The translations under genes and the position numbers were made by a program. Shown here piece by piece: positions 1 to 7,128 of a stretch of 10,683 bases of DNA. Below the pieces are notes generated by a model. It had not been told where the DNA came from. It saw only the letters and a list, made by a program, of their open reading frames with translations, and did not search any database. Positions within the stretch are counted from its first letter, which is position 1. Each line of letters begins with the position of its first letter. Source of the DNA: Deltaproteobacteria bacterium (GTDB lineage: Bacteria > Desulfobacterota > Desulfobacteria > Desulfobacterales > JAFDDL01); contig JAFDDL010000081.1 of the NCBI GenBank assembly GCA_019310865.1, forward strand, positions 1-10,683. The letters are read 5' to 3'.

Positions 1-78
1 GATGAACTTCTGGCAATGCAAGGCGAGTACGCCAAGCTATATCGAATGCAATTTGCCGAAAACAACGGCGTTGCTTAG
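1..78 (+). CDS. C-terminal end of an ABC transporter (MsbA-like ATP-binding/permease), partial
   Basis: An open frame runs from the window edge to a TAG at 76-78 and gives only the last 25 residues. The stretch ELLAMQGEYAKLYRMQF is typical of the extreme C-terminus of fused permease/ATPase exporters of the MsbA/lipid-flippase type, where a 'His-x-Glu-Leu-Leu ... Gly-x-Tyr-x-x-Leu-Tyr' stretch follows the ATPase H-loop. The H-loop, Walker motifs and membrane domain lie outside the window. The call therefore rests on a short tail and on known family endings. If correct, the protein is an inner-membrane exporter, possibly of lipid A-core or another lipid. The next gene begins 45 bases downstream on the same strand, so co-transcription is possible. 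Confidence 0.55.
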   Translation, partial: DELLAMQGEYAKLYRMQFAENNGVA

Positions 79-123
79 TTAACTGATCTATAAGGTGATC
101 GAGACGATGAACCGGGAAGCCTG

Positions 124-939
124 ATGGACCAAAAAGACTACTACGAAACACTCCAGGTTCCCGAATTGGCGACCCAGGCGCAAATCAAAGCCGCCTATCG
201 AAAACGGGCCTTTGAATACCACCCGGATCGTCGCAAGGGAAAGGAAGACGCTGCCGGGATGATGAAGGACATCAACGAGGCCTATGCGGTTTTGTCCAAC
301 CTTGATAAGAGGCGGACCTATGACGCCATGCGCCGGCAGTATGGGGATTCGGCTGCCGGTGAATTTCGAAAATCGTATTCCCAGCAGGATATTTTTCGGG
401 ATTCGGACATACATCAGATTTTTGAAGAGGTGGCCCGGTCTTTTGGCTTACGGGGGTTTGAAGAGATTTTCCAGGAATTTTACGGGGATAATTATCGAAC
501 AATCCGCGTGGACCGCCCCGGTGTCTTTATTCGAGGATTTGTTTTTTCGGGCTGGATCGGAAATCCCGGCAACGTATTTCGCAAACTGCTTTCCGGACGT
601 GGGTTCAGGGGGTTGCCTCGCCTGATCTTTGAATCTTTGTCCGGCGCCAGGCTGCCAAGAACGGGTAACGATATCCAAGACACCATTTCACTGACGCCGG
701 CCCAGGCGACTTCGGGGGGGCCATACGCCTATTTCCATCGGAAGCAATCGAAGAAGCTGATTGTTAAAATTCCGGCTGGTATTTCCAATGGTCAAAAGAT
801 TCGGCTCACGGCAATGGGGGAGCCTGGCGTGGGCGGTGCTACACCGGGTGACCTCTATTTACGGGTCATCATAAAGAGGCCTGTCATCGAGAAGATAAAA
901 GCATTTATCGGCGATAAGGGCTCGCGCAGGAAAGCGTAG
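124..939 (+). CDS. DnaJ-domain co-chaperone with DnaJ_C domain, no zinc finger
   Basis: A 271-residue Hsp40-type protein. The J-domain fills residues 5-70, with the HPD motif that stimulates DnaK ATPase at residues 33-35 (YHPDR) and the helix III/IV pattern DINEAYAVLSNLDKRRTYD. Residues 75-180 are a Phe/Gly/Arg-rich linker with no CxxCxGxG repeats, so the DnaJ zinc-finger domain is absent. Residues 183-252 resemble one C-terminal substrate-binding beta domain: a KLIVKIPAG strand, then GQKIRLTAMGEPG and GDLYLRV. The type is closest to class B (CbpA-like), but shorter than the roughly 300 residues of CbpA because it has one recognisable C-terminal subdomain instead of two. The ATG at 124 places the J-domain at residue 5, as is normal. 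The SD before it (GGGAAG at 114-119) is weak, and a five-codon ORF overlaps the start. It probably acts in the cytoplasm with DnaK. The link to the downstream envelope gene is only positional. Confidence 0.9.
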   Translation: MDQKDYYETLQVPELATQAQIKAAYRKRAFEYHPDRRKGKEDAAGMMKDINEAYAVLSNLDKRRTYDAMRRQYGDSAAGEFRKSYSQQDIFRDSDIHQIFEEVARSFGLRGFEEIFQEFYGDNYRTIRVDRPGVFIRGFVFSGWIGNPGNVFRKLLSGRGFRGLPRLIFESLSGARLPRTGNDIQDTISLTPAQATSGGPYAYFHRKQSKKLIVKIPAGISNGQKIRLTAMGEPGVGGATPGDLYLRVIIKRPVIEKIKAFIGDKGSRRKA

Positions 940-989
940 CCTCCGAAAATTAATCTTCCTGGCAACATTAGAAAAGGAGCAGAGTAAAC

Positions 990-3254
990 ATGGTTTCGAA
1001 TTTCTTCAAGCGCTTGGTTCTTAAGCGGGTAATTTTGGTGTTGGTTGCCATTGTCTTCCTTTACGGCCTTGTTGGGGCCGTGCTTGCCCCGTGGCTCCTG
1101 AGATCCGTCGGCATCCCGAAAATCAATAGCAAAATGGGCTGGGACCTGCGTGTGTCCGCGATTCGAATCAATCCGTTTACCCTTTCGGCTACCATTCGGG
1201 ATTTCCAATTGAATGATCGCAGTGGAAAGCCGCTTATCGGGTTGGCGAGTTTGTTTGTGAATTTTCAGGCTTCTTCCCTGGTTGGGCCGGTGTGGACCCT
1301 TGACCAAGTCCGGTTCACGGGGCCGTACATGACGCTGACCATTCGCCCGGATGGTCAGATCAGCTTGTCCGATCTCAAAGGGAAAACGTCCCCACTCGAG
1401 CCTGAAAAAACCGCTGAAACCGATCTTCCCATGCTTGCGGTTTCCTCATTAACGATTGAAGAAGGACGCCTGAAATTTCAAGATCAGACCTTACCGACCC
1501 CCTTTGAAACAGTTGCGTTTCCCATAGAGATCACCCTGACCGATTTCAGTACACAGCCGGGTGTGAACAATGGGTTTTCGTTTTCGGCTGTTATCGGTAA
1601 GCGAACGCTCTTGAATTGGACCGGTGGGTTTTCCACGGTGCCATTTCAATCCACCGGGCAAATTGATATCAAAAACCTGTCGGCACGTACCCTTTGGTCC
1701 TATGTACAAGATCATGTCGGGTTTGAAGTTCCGGATGGGCAGTTTCACCTTCACACCGATTATGCTTTGAATACCGCTGGTGGGCAGTTTCAACTTGAAT
1801 TTTCGAAGGGGCAGCTTGAAGCCCGGAATATCGCATTTTCGCAAAAAGGTCTGTCCGAACCGGACATCCAACTTCCCTTGCTGTTTTGTGAGAATATTGA
1901 CGTCAATTTGGCACGTCGAAAAATCGATCTGTCCCGAGTATTGCTCGAACGGTTGACCTTATCGAGCCGTCTCGGAAAGGATGGGGTTTTTAATCTTAGT
2001 CAATTGTTTGGTCCGCCTGATGTGCAAGTCAATACCCCGAAGGTGTCCGATGTGCCTTCTGATCAGTCGAATCCATGGCGGGCCGCCATTGGGGAGATCC
2101 GGCTGGAAAATAGTGAATTGTCTTTCACGGATCATTCGTTATCTCCTGATTTTTACATTTCTCTTCAAGATTTGAACGCAACCATCCAGAAACTGTCAAC
2201 GGATAAAGCGGCGCTGGCCACAGTGCAACTCGACGCAAAGGTTAACCAGTATGCGCCCCTTTCAATCAAAGGAGAAATCAACCCTTGGGCCGATGAACCA
2301 TCCCTAGATCTATCGCTTACGGCCAACAACATCGAAATGAGCACCTTCACACCGTATTTTGGCAAGTATGTGGGATACGAAATCGAAAAGGGAAAGCTGT
2401 CTTTGAATGTCAGCCATCGCCAAAATCCGAATCACATCATAGGCGATCACCATTATCGCCTCGACCGGCTAAACTTCGGGCCACCCACCAACAGTCCGGA
2501 TGCAACGAAGCTGCCGGTTCCATTAGCCGTTGCCCTTCTGAAAGATTTGAAGGGGAAAATAAAAATCGACCTGCCAATCGAGGGCGACCCCAGCGACCCT
2601 TCGTTCAGATACGGCAGCTTGGTGGCAAAGGCATTGGTTAATTTGATTGCCAAGGCCGTCACCTCCCCGTTTGCCCTTCTGGGGCGTTTGGTGGGCGGTG
2701 GAGAAGAACTTGGCTATATTGACTTTGAATTCGGGAAAAGCGTACCTGCCGAAGCCCAGCTTCAAAACCTGGACAACCTTGCAGAAATCCTGCGACAGCG
2801 CCCGGGACTTGTTCTCGAAATCGAGGGCGTTGCCCATAAGAAAGCCGATTGGCGGATTCTGGCGACGTCTCAATTGGATAAAATTCTGAACCGAATGCGA
2901 GCAGGGAGAGGCGAAAGCGCCGAATCTCCGGATTCAAAGAGAACGGTGAGTGTCGATGATGAATTGCGGATTTTGAAGCGGCTGTATATAAAACGGTTTG
3001 ACAACCTTCCGGGAACCCTGCCGACCGATGAGAAGTCGGCCATCACGGATTTAAGGAATCGGCTGTTGGATTCACTGGTGGTGGATGAGTCGACGCTTCG
3101 GAATATAGCGAGGCAGCGGGCCTTGGCCGTAAAAGAACATCTCATAAAACATAGTAATATTGAGGACCGACGACTGCATATGCTCGGTGCTAAAATCCAG
3201 GATGGCGTTGTCGGCAAATCGGTTCGCATGGCATTGTCGCTTTCCGGAGGTTAG
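990..3254 (+). CDS. DUF748/AsmA-like envelope protein with N-terminal membrane anchor
   Basis: A 754-residue protein with a basic start and one hydrophobic segment at about residues 12-36 (VILVLVAIVFLYGLVGAVLA). This is an uncleaved anchor or signal; the rest should be periplasmic. The segments WDLRVSAIRINPFTLSATI and SLFVNFQASSL are the AsmA/DUF748 opening, in which long beta strands form a groove in relatives such as YhdP, TamB and AsmA. These relatives work in lipid transport or outer-membrane homeostasis. Residues 570-622 (LGYIDFEFGKSVPAEA, then LRQRPGLVLEIEG) match the OmpA-like stretch usual at the end of DUF748 proteins, and the tail has a typical LGAKIQDG. The ATG at 990 has AAGGAG at 974-979, ten bases upstream. 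The TAG at 3252-3254 leaves only 11 bases before the kinase ATG. The family is clear; its substrate and exact role are not known from sequence. Confidence 0.88.
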   Translation: MVSNFFKRLVLKRVILVLVAIVFLYGLVGAVLAPWLLRSVGIPKINSKMGWDLRVSAIRINPFTLSATIRDFQLNDRSGKPLIGLASLFVNFQASSLVGPVWTLDQVRFTGPYMTLTIRPDGQISLSDLKGKTSPLEPEKTAETDLPMLAVSSLTIEEGRLKFQDQTLPTPFETVAFPIEITLTDFSTQPGVNNGFSFSAVIGKRTLLNWTGGFSTVPFQSTGQIDIKNLSARTLWSYVQDHVGFEVPDGQFHLHTDYALNTAGGQFQLEFSKGQLEARNIAFSQKGLSEPDIQLPLLFCENIDVNLARRKIDLSRVLLERLTLSSRLGKDGVFNLSQLFGPPDVQVNTPKVSDVPSDQSNPWRAAIGEIRLENSELSFTDHSLSPDFYISLQDLNATIQKLSTDKAALATVQLDAKVNQYAPLSIKGEINPWADEPSLDLSLTANNIEMSTFTPYFGKYVGYEIEKGKLSLNVSHRQNPNHIIGDHHYRLDRLNFGPPTNSPDATKLPVPLAVALLKDLKGKIKIDLPIEGDPSDPSFRYGSLVAKALVNLIAKAVTSPFALLGRLVGGGEELGYIDFEFGKSVPAEAQLQNLDNLAEILRQRPGLVLEIEGVAHKKADWRILATSQLDKILNRMRAGRGESAESPDSKRTVSVDDELRILKRLYIKRFDNLPGTLPTDEKSAITDLRNRLLDSLVVDESTLRNIARQRALAVKEHLIKHSNIEDRRLHMLGAKIQDGVVGKSVRMALSLSGG

Positions 3255-3265
3255 TGATTCCACAT

Positions 3266-4693
3266 ATGACCACTTCGCTGATACTCGCCATAGACCAGGG
3301 CACCCACCAAAGCCGGGCCATGCTGGTGGACAACCGGGGGCGAATTTGCGCATCGTCATCCATGGATATCGGGCTCACGCGCATGGATGCGAAAACGGTT
3401 ATTCAGAATCCGGAAGCGATTTTGCATTCGGTTCAAAGGACTGTAAACGGGGCATTGGCCCAATTGGGTAAGCTTGGCCAAATGGTGGGGGCGGGTATGG
3501 CAACCCAGCGGTCAAGTATCGTGGCATGGGATAAGCAAACCGGACGTGCCCTTTCCCCTGTTATCAGCTGGCAGGATCGCCGGGCAGATAGGTGGATGAG
3601 CGAATTTGGCTCGAATGCCGATCGGGTAAAGCACTTGACAGGATTGCCCCTTTCCGCCCACTATGGAGCCGGTAAGTTGAGATGGCTGATGGATAATGTA
3701 CCGAATGTTAAGAGCGCCTATCGCCGAGGCGACCTTGCCTGGGGGCCATTGGCGAGTTTTTTAGTTCACCACTTGGTCCAGGGCTCCCCGTATGTGGTGG
3801 ATGACGCCAACGCGCAGCGGACGTTGCTCTGGAATCTTTCGTCCCGGCAATGGGATCCATGGCTCTGTGAGCTTTTCCAAATCCCCAGTGCATCGCTGCC
3901 CGAATGTCGGCCCATCAGTTGTGCATATGGCCCATTGAAAACCAGCGAAATACCGTTGGTGGCGGTTAACGGTGATCAAACCGCGGCTTTTTGCGGCCTG
4001 GGTAGACCCGATGCTCACACAGCATTGATCAATATGGGAAGCGGCGCATTTGTTCTATTTCCAACCGGGAACAAACCGTTTCACCATGAGGCGCTTCTGT
4101 CCGGGATTTTCAAAAGCGACCATGGCAGCCGGGAATATGTTTTGGAAGGAACCGTAAACGGTGCTGGGACAGCCCTGACCTGGGCTATGGAAAAATGGCG
4201 CATGCCGGATCTTTTCCGAGATCTGCCCGCATGGCTCTTTTCGGATGACGATGTGCCGGTGTTTATCAACGCTGTGGGCGGCCTGGGTTCTCCCTGGTGG
4301 CGGACGGACATCTCTTCGCATCTTGTGGGCGATGGTGCACCTTGGCAACGTGCCGTGGCGGTGGTGGAGAGCATCATTTTTCTACTCCAGGCGAACATTG
4401 ATACCATGCGTAGCCTGGGCGCCGATATCCGGCGATTGAATCTTACCGGCGGTTTGTCAGCGTTGGATGGGTTGTGTCAGAAGCTGGCGAACCTGTCACA
4501 AACACCGGTCTACAGGCCGGCAGAGACAGAAGCCACAATCCGGGGCATTTCCTGGCAAGCCTTCGGAGAACCCCGTTTCTGGCCAAAACCCGGGCGTGGC
4601 CGTCACTTTACACCTGTTGGAGATTCAGACTTGCATGAGCGATATGTGCGGTTTAGTGATATGTTGAAACTGATACTGGGGGAATCGGCATGA
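3266..4693 (+). CDS. FGGY-family carbohydrate kinase, glycerol-kinase-like
   Basis: A 475-residue sugar/polyol kinase with the two-domain actin-like fold of the FGGY family. Seen: the phosphate-1 motif AIDQGTHQSRA (residues 8-18), WDKQTGR (88-94), SWQDRR (101-106), the catalytic-Asp motif GDQTAAF (D237 in GDQ), NMGSGAF (256-262) and the C-terminal adenosine motif LTGGLSALDGLCQ (393-405). The pattern resembles glycerol kinase, but two glycerol-contacting residues differ. E. coli GlpK has Arg83-Glu84 in NQRET and Tyr135; here the matching spots are TQRSS (R82, S83) and H132. The substrate may therefore not be glycerol. The ATG at 3266 gives the usual 8-9 residues before DQGT. A GTG at 3254 is in frame, but GGAGG at 3246-3250 is only 3 bases from it and 15 from the ATG, so neither spacing is ideal. 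The stop overlaps the next start (ATGA). Confidence 0.85.
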   Translation: MTTSLILAIDQGTHQSRAMLVDNRGRICASSSMDIGLTRMDAKTVIQNPEAILHSVQRTVNGALAQLGKLGQMVGAGMATQRSSIVAWDKQTGRALSPVISWQDRRADRWMSEFGSNADRVKHLTGLPLSAHYGAGKLRWLMDNVPNVKSAYRRGDLAWGPLASFLVHHLVQGSPYVVDDANAQRTLLWNLSSRQWDPWLCELFQIPSASLPECRPISCAYGPLKTSEIPLVAVNGDQTAAFCGLGRPDAHTALINMGSGAFVLFPTGNKPFHHEALLSGIFKSDHGSREYVLEGTVNGAGTALTWAMEKWRMPDLFRDLPAWLFSDDDVPVFINAVGGLGSPWWRTDISSHLVGDGAPWQRAVAVVESIIFLLQANIDTMRSLGADIRRLNLTGGLSALDGLCQKLANLSQTPVYRPAETEATIRGISWQAFGEPRFWPKPGRGRHFTPVGDSDLHERYVRFSDMLKLILGESA

Positions 4694-5391
4694 TCATATT
4701 CGCCCATCGTGGCGCAAGCGGCCATGCGCCGGAGAACACGCTGTTATCCATACAGACCGCTCTGGATATGGGCGCGTGTTGGGTGGAGGTAGATGTCTTT
4801 GCCGTTGAAGGAGAACTGGTTGTGATTCATGACCGGCGATTGGAACGACGGACAAACGGCATTGGCGACGTCACCCGGCAACGTTTGTCTTACCTGCGTT
4901 CTCTCGATGCGGGCCAGGGTGAACGAATTCCACTGCTTGCCGAGGTCATGGAATTGCTTGCCGGTCGGGCGGGGTTGAATATCGAATTAAAGGGGGCGGA
5001 TACACCGGGCCCGGTAACGGAACTTGTGGTGAAATATTTTAAAAAAAAGAAGTTTTCCGTTGATCAGATACTGATTTCTTCCTTCAATCATGAGACCCTG
5101 TTGGAAGTGAAATCTCTGGTGCCGCCCATTGCCGTGGGTGCGATCATTGGCGGTCTGCCACTTCATGGTGCCAAGTTTGCCGAGGAACTCAACGCCTACT
5201 CCATCCACATGAATAGCATTTATATTTCACACGGATTTGTGGTGGATGCCCATCGGCGAGGTTTCAAGGTTTTCGCATATACCGTTAACCACATTGATGA
5301 ATTCCGGCGGATGGCCTCACTTGGGGTGGATGGTGTGTTCACCAATTATCCGGAAATTGCTGCAGGAGGAAGTGACATTGAACCGAAGTAA
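4690..5391 (+). CDS. Glycerophosphodiester phosphodiesterase (UgpQ-like, cytoplasmic)
   Basis: A 233-residue GDPD-family enzyme that hydrolyses glycerophosphodiesters (deacylated phospholipid headgroups) to glycerol-3-phosphate and an alcohol. The TIM-barrel signature is complete: HRGASG at residues 6-11 (catalytic H6, R7), APENT with E15, metal-binding E33 and D35 in VEVDV, catalytic H47 in VIHD, E99/K101 in NIELK, and the closing GVDGVFTNYP. The length matches bacterial UgpQ (about 240-250), and there is no signal peptide, unlike periplasmic GlpQ. It should therefore act on internal or imported substrates. The ATG at 4690 overlaps the kinase stop by four bases, which suggests translational coupling. 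The 3' end overlaps glpD by 14 bases. The product feeds GlpD directly. An A8 run at 5041-5048 encodes the KKKK stretch. Confidence 0.93.
   Translation: MIIFAHRGASGHAPENTLLSIQTALDMGACWVEVDVFAVEGELVVIHDRRLERRTNGIGDVTRQRLSYLRSLDAGQGERIPLLAEVMELLAGRAGLNIELKGADTPGPVTELVVKYFKKKKFSVDQILISSFNHETLLEVKSLVPPIAVGAIIGGLPLHGAKFAEELNAYSIHMNSIYISHGFVVDAHRRGFKVFAYTVNHIDEFRRMASLGVDGVFTNYPEIAAGGSDIEPK
5364..5370 (+). promoter_or_regulatory. Shine-Dalgarno site that fixes the glpD start
   Basis: AGGAGGA sits inside the end of the phosphodiesterase gene, seven bases before the TTG at 5378. It favours TTG over the in-frame ATG at 5393 (22 bases away), the GTG at 5372 (too close) and a far-upstream GTG at 5237, which would add 47 residues unlike GlpD. 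Confidence 0.7.
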
Positions 5392-6940
5392 AATGATTGA
5401 TCGCATGGTCGCCGAGGATTTGTGGGATGTGATTGTGATCGGTGGTGGTGCGACCGGCCTTGGCACGGCGGTGGATGCCGCCTCTCGCGGGTATCGCACA
5501 TTGCTTCTGGAACAGGGGGACTTTGCCCAGGGCACTTCAAGCCGAAGCACCAAGCTCATTCATGGCGGCGTTCGCTATTTACAGCAGGGCAACCTTTCTC
5601 TTGTACTGGAAGCGCTGCATGAACGGGGACTGCTGCTGGCCAATGCGCCCCACCTGGTTCACCATCAGGCTTTTTTGGTACCCGCATACGAATGGTGGGA
5701 AGGCCCGTTCTTTGGCATCGGCCTGAAATTTTATGATGCTTTGGCCGGAAAGCTCGGGCTGGGACCGAGCAAACGTCTGTCTGGTGAGCAGGTGCTGGAG
5801 AAAATACCGACCCTGAACCCCAACGGACTGCGCGGTGGAATCATCTATTATGACGGCCAATTCGATGATGCGCGTCTATCGGTAACCCTTGCCAGGACCC
5901 TGGCGGATCTTGGGGGATGCGCTGTTAATTATATGCCGGTGACCCGTCTGGTAAAGAAAGATCGATTTGTAGATGGTGTCGGTGTGCGGGATGCGTTGAC
6001 GGAACAGGAATACAAAATTAAAGGCCAGGTGGTGATCAATGCCACCGGCATTTTCGTGGACAGCATTCGACGGATGGACGACCCGGAAACCGAAAATCTC
6101 CTGGCCCCAAGTCAGGGGATTCATATTGTCCTGGATCAATCGTTTCTTCCGGGTGAGACGGCCATTATGGTTCCGCATACCGACGATGGTCGGGTGTTTT
6201 TTGCCGTACCCTGGCATGGGCGGGTGATCGTGGGGACAACGGATACACCGGTTCGAACGCCCCGGGTGGAACCGCACCCGAAACCGGATGAAATTGATTT
6301 TCTTCTCTCCCATGCCGCCAGGTATCTTACGGACCATCCGACCCGGCGGGATTTAAAGAGCGTCTTTGCGGGAATTCGCCCCCTGATCCAAAGCGATACC
6401 ACCATCAAGACGGCCGCTTTGTCGCGAGATCATCATGTTATGGTTTCCCCCACCGGGCTGATCACCGTTGCCGGCGGTAAATGGACCACCTATCGTAAGA
6501 TGGGCGAGGATGCAATCAACATGGCTGTCAAGGTGGGCGGACTGGCCGAAACAGTTTCCGGAACCAAAAATTTGCGGCTTCACGGGTGGCAGCCGGCGCC
6601 GCCTTCCGACGCCGCCTTCCCCGTGTATGGTACGGATGCGAAAGCCTTGAGGGAATTGATTCAGGCAGAACCGGGGCTTGATTGTTTCATTCATCCGAAT
6701 TTGCCTTACCGAATGGTTGAAATCATATGGGCAGTGCGCTATGAAATGGCGGTAACCTTGGCCGATGTCCTGGCCAGACGGCTTCGGGCGATTGTACTGG
6801 ACGCGCGTGCCGCCAAGGCAGCTGCGCCGCGTGTCGCAGGCCTGATGGCAAAAGAGATGGGTAAAGATGCCGCCTGGCAAACGGCGCAAATAGCATCGTT
6901 CCAAAAGCTTGCCGGGCATTATTTAGCTGACGGACATTGA
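5378..6940 (+). CDS. glpD: FAD-dependent glycerol-3-phosphate dehydrogenase
   Basis: A 520-residue flavoenzyme that oxidises sn-glycerol-3-phosphate to dihydroxyacetone phosphate and passes electrons to the quinone pool; it is a peripheral inner-membrane protein in the GlpD family. Seen: the N-terminal Rossmann FAD site WDVIVIGGGATGLG (residues 16-29) with an acidic strand end LLLEQGDFA, the family signature GTSSRSTKLIHGGVRYL (52-68), FAVPWHGRVIVGTTDTP (about 279-295), and VAGGKWTTYRKMGEDA (about 364-379) closing the FAD domain, then a C-terminal DAO_C region to about 515. Length agrees with E. coli GlpD (501). The TTG start at 5378 overlaps the phosphodiesterase by 14 bases. Kinase, phosphodiesterase and dehydrogenase together make a G3P-supplying and G3P-oxidising operon. 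No glpF or glpR is visible. A 156-bp palindromic repeat begins 20 bases after the stop. Confidence 0.95.
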   Translation: MNRSKMIDRMVAEDLWDVIVIGGGATGLGTAVDAASRGYRTLLLEQGDFAQGTSSRSTKLIHGGVRYLQQGNLSLVLEALHERGLLLANAPHLVHHQAFLVPAYEWWEGPFFGIGLKFYDALAGKLGLGPSKRLSGEQVLEKIPTLNPNGLRGGIIYYDGQFDDARLSVTLARTLADLGGCAVNYMPVTRLVKKDRFVDGVGVRDALTEQEYKIKGQVVINATGIFVDSIRRMDDPETENLLAPSQGIHIVLDQSFLPGETAIMVPHTDDGRVFFAVPWHGRVIVGTTDTPVRTPRVEPHPKPDEIDFLLSHAARYLTDHPTRRDLKSVFAGIRPLIQSDTTIKTAALSRDHHVMVSPTGLITVAGGKWTTYRKMGEDAINMAVKVGGLAETVSGTKNLRLHGWQPAPPSDAAFPVYGTDAKALRELIQAEPGLDCFIHPNLPYRMVEIIWAVRYEMAVTLADVLARRLRAIVLDARAAKAAAPRVAGLMAKEMGKDAAWQTAQIASFQKLAGHYLADGH

Positions 6941-6959
6941 ATGAAAACAAGACGAATAA

Positions 6960-7115
6960 GGGTTCGCACATAAATAAATTCACAATTTTAGATGTTGAGG
7001 CGCCCACATGGCAAGGCACGAAAATTAAAGAATATCAGGATATTCTGTATTTTCGTAACGCCGCCAGGTGGGATGCATCGGCGTATAAAATGTGAAGTTA
7101 TTTATGCGCGAGCCC
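6960..7115 (+). repeat. 156-bp imperfect palindromic element, copy 1 (MITE/REP-like)
   Basis: The element runs from GGG to CCC and is largely its own reverse complement. The left arm GGGTTCGCACATAAATAA matches the right arm read backwards, GGGCTCGCGCATAAATAA. The centre GAATATC-AG-GATATTC is also inverted, while the middle of each arm is more degenerate. TAA lies directly outside both ends (6957-6959 and 7116-7118). A second copy, reversed, is at 9321-9476; 146 of 156 positions agree with no gaps. No ORF of note is inside. Its right edge touches the SD (AAGGAGG, 7117-7123) of the PPIase gene. Equal length, terminal inversion and flanking repeats suggest a non-autonomous mobile element or a large REP-like hairpin; family not recognised. 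Confidence 0.88.
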
Positions 7116-7128
7116 TAAGGAGGTCATC

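Noticed and set aside
855..1307. Long minus-strand ORFs over DnaJ, DUF748 and GlpD (for example 855-1307, 5876-6337, 6353-6919)
   Set aside because: Each lies opposite a well-supported gene, has no recognisable domain, and is rich in the Arg/Pro/His residues expected of antisense frames.
3254..3265. GTG start at 3254 for the FGGY kinase
   Set aside because: It adds four residues before the usual family N-terminus, and the SD is only three bases away. It remains possible because the SD is also too far (15 bases) from the ATG at 3266.
5038..5052. A-AAA-AAG slippery heptamer in the phosphodiesterase gene
   Set aside because: The heptamer is in the right phase for -1 frameshifting and would stop at 5061-5063, but there is no upstream stimulatory SD and no clear downstream hairpin. 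The conserved active-site residues and barrel end lie in one intact frame.
5237..5377. Upstream GTG extension of glpD
   Set aside because: It would add 47 residues wholly within the phosphodiesterase gene, with no GlpD similarity; the SD at 5364-5370 fits the TTG at 5378.
7084..7089. TATAAA inside repeat copy 1 as the PPIase promoter
   Set aside because: No -35-like hexamer occurs 16-18 bases upstream, and the matching bases in copy 2 read CATAAA, so it is not a conserved element property.
6960..7115. CRISPR repeat or tRNA-like structure in the palindromic element
   Set aside because: There is no array of regularly spaced short repeats, only one full-length unit at each of two sites, and no cloverleaf or anticodon arm can be drawn.
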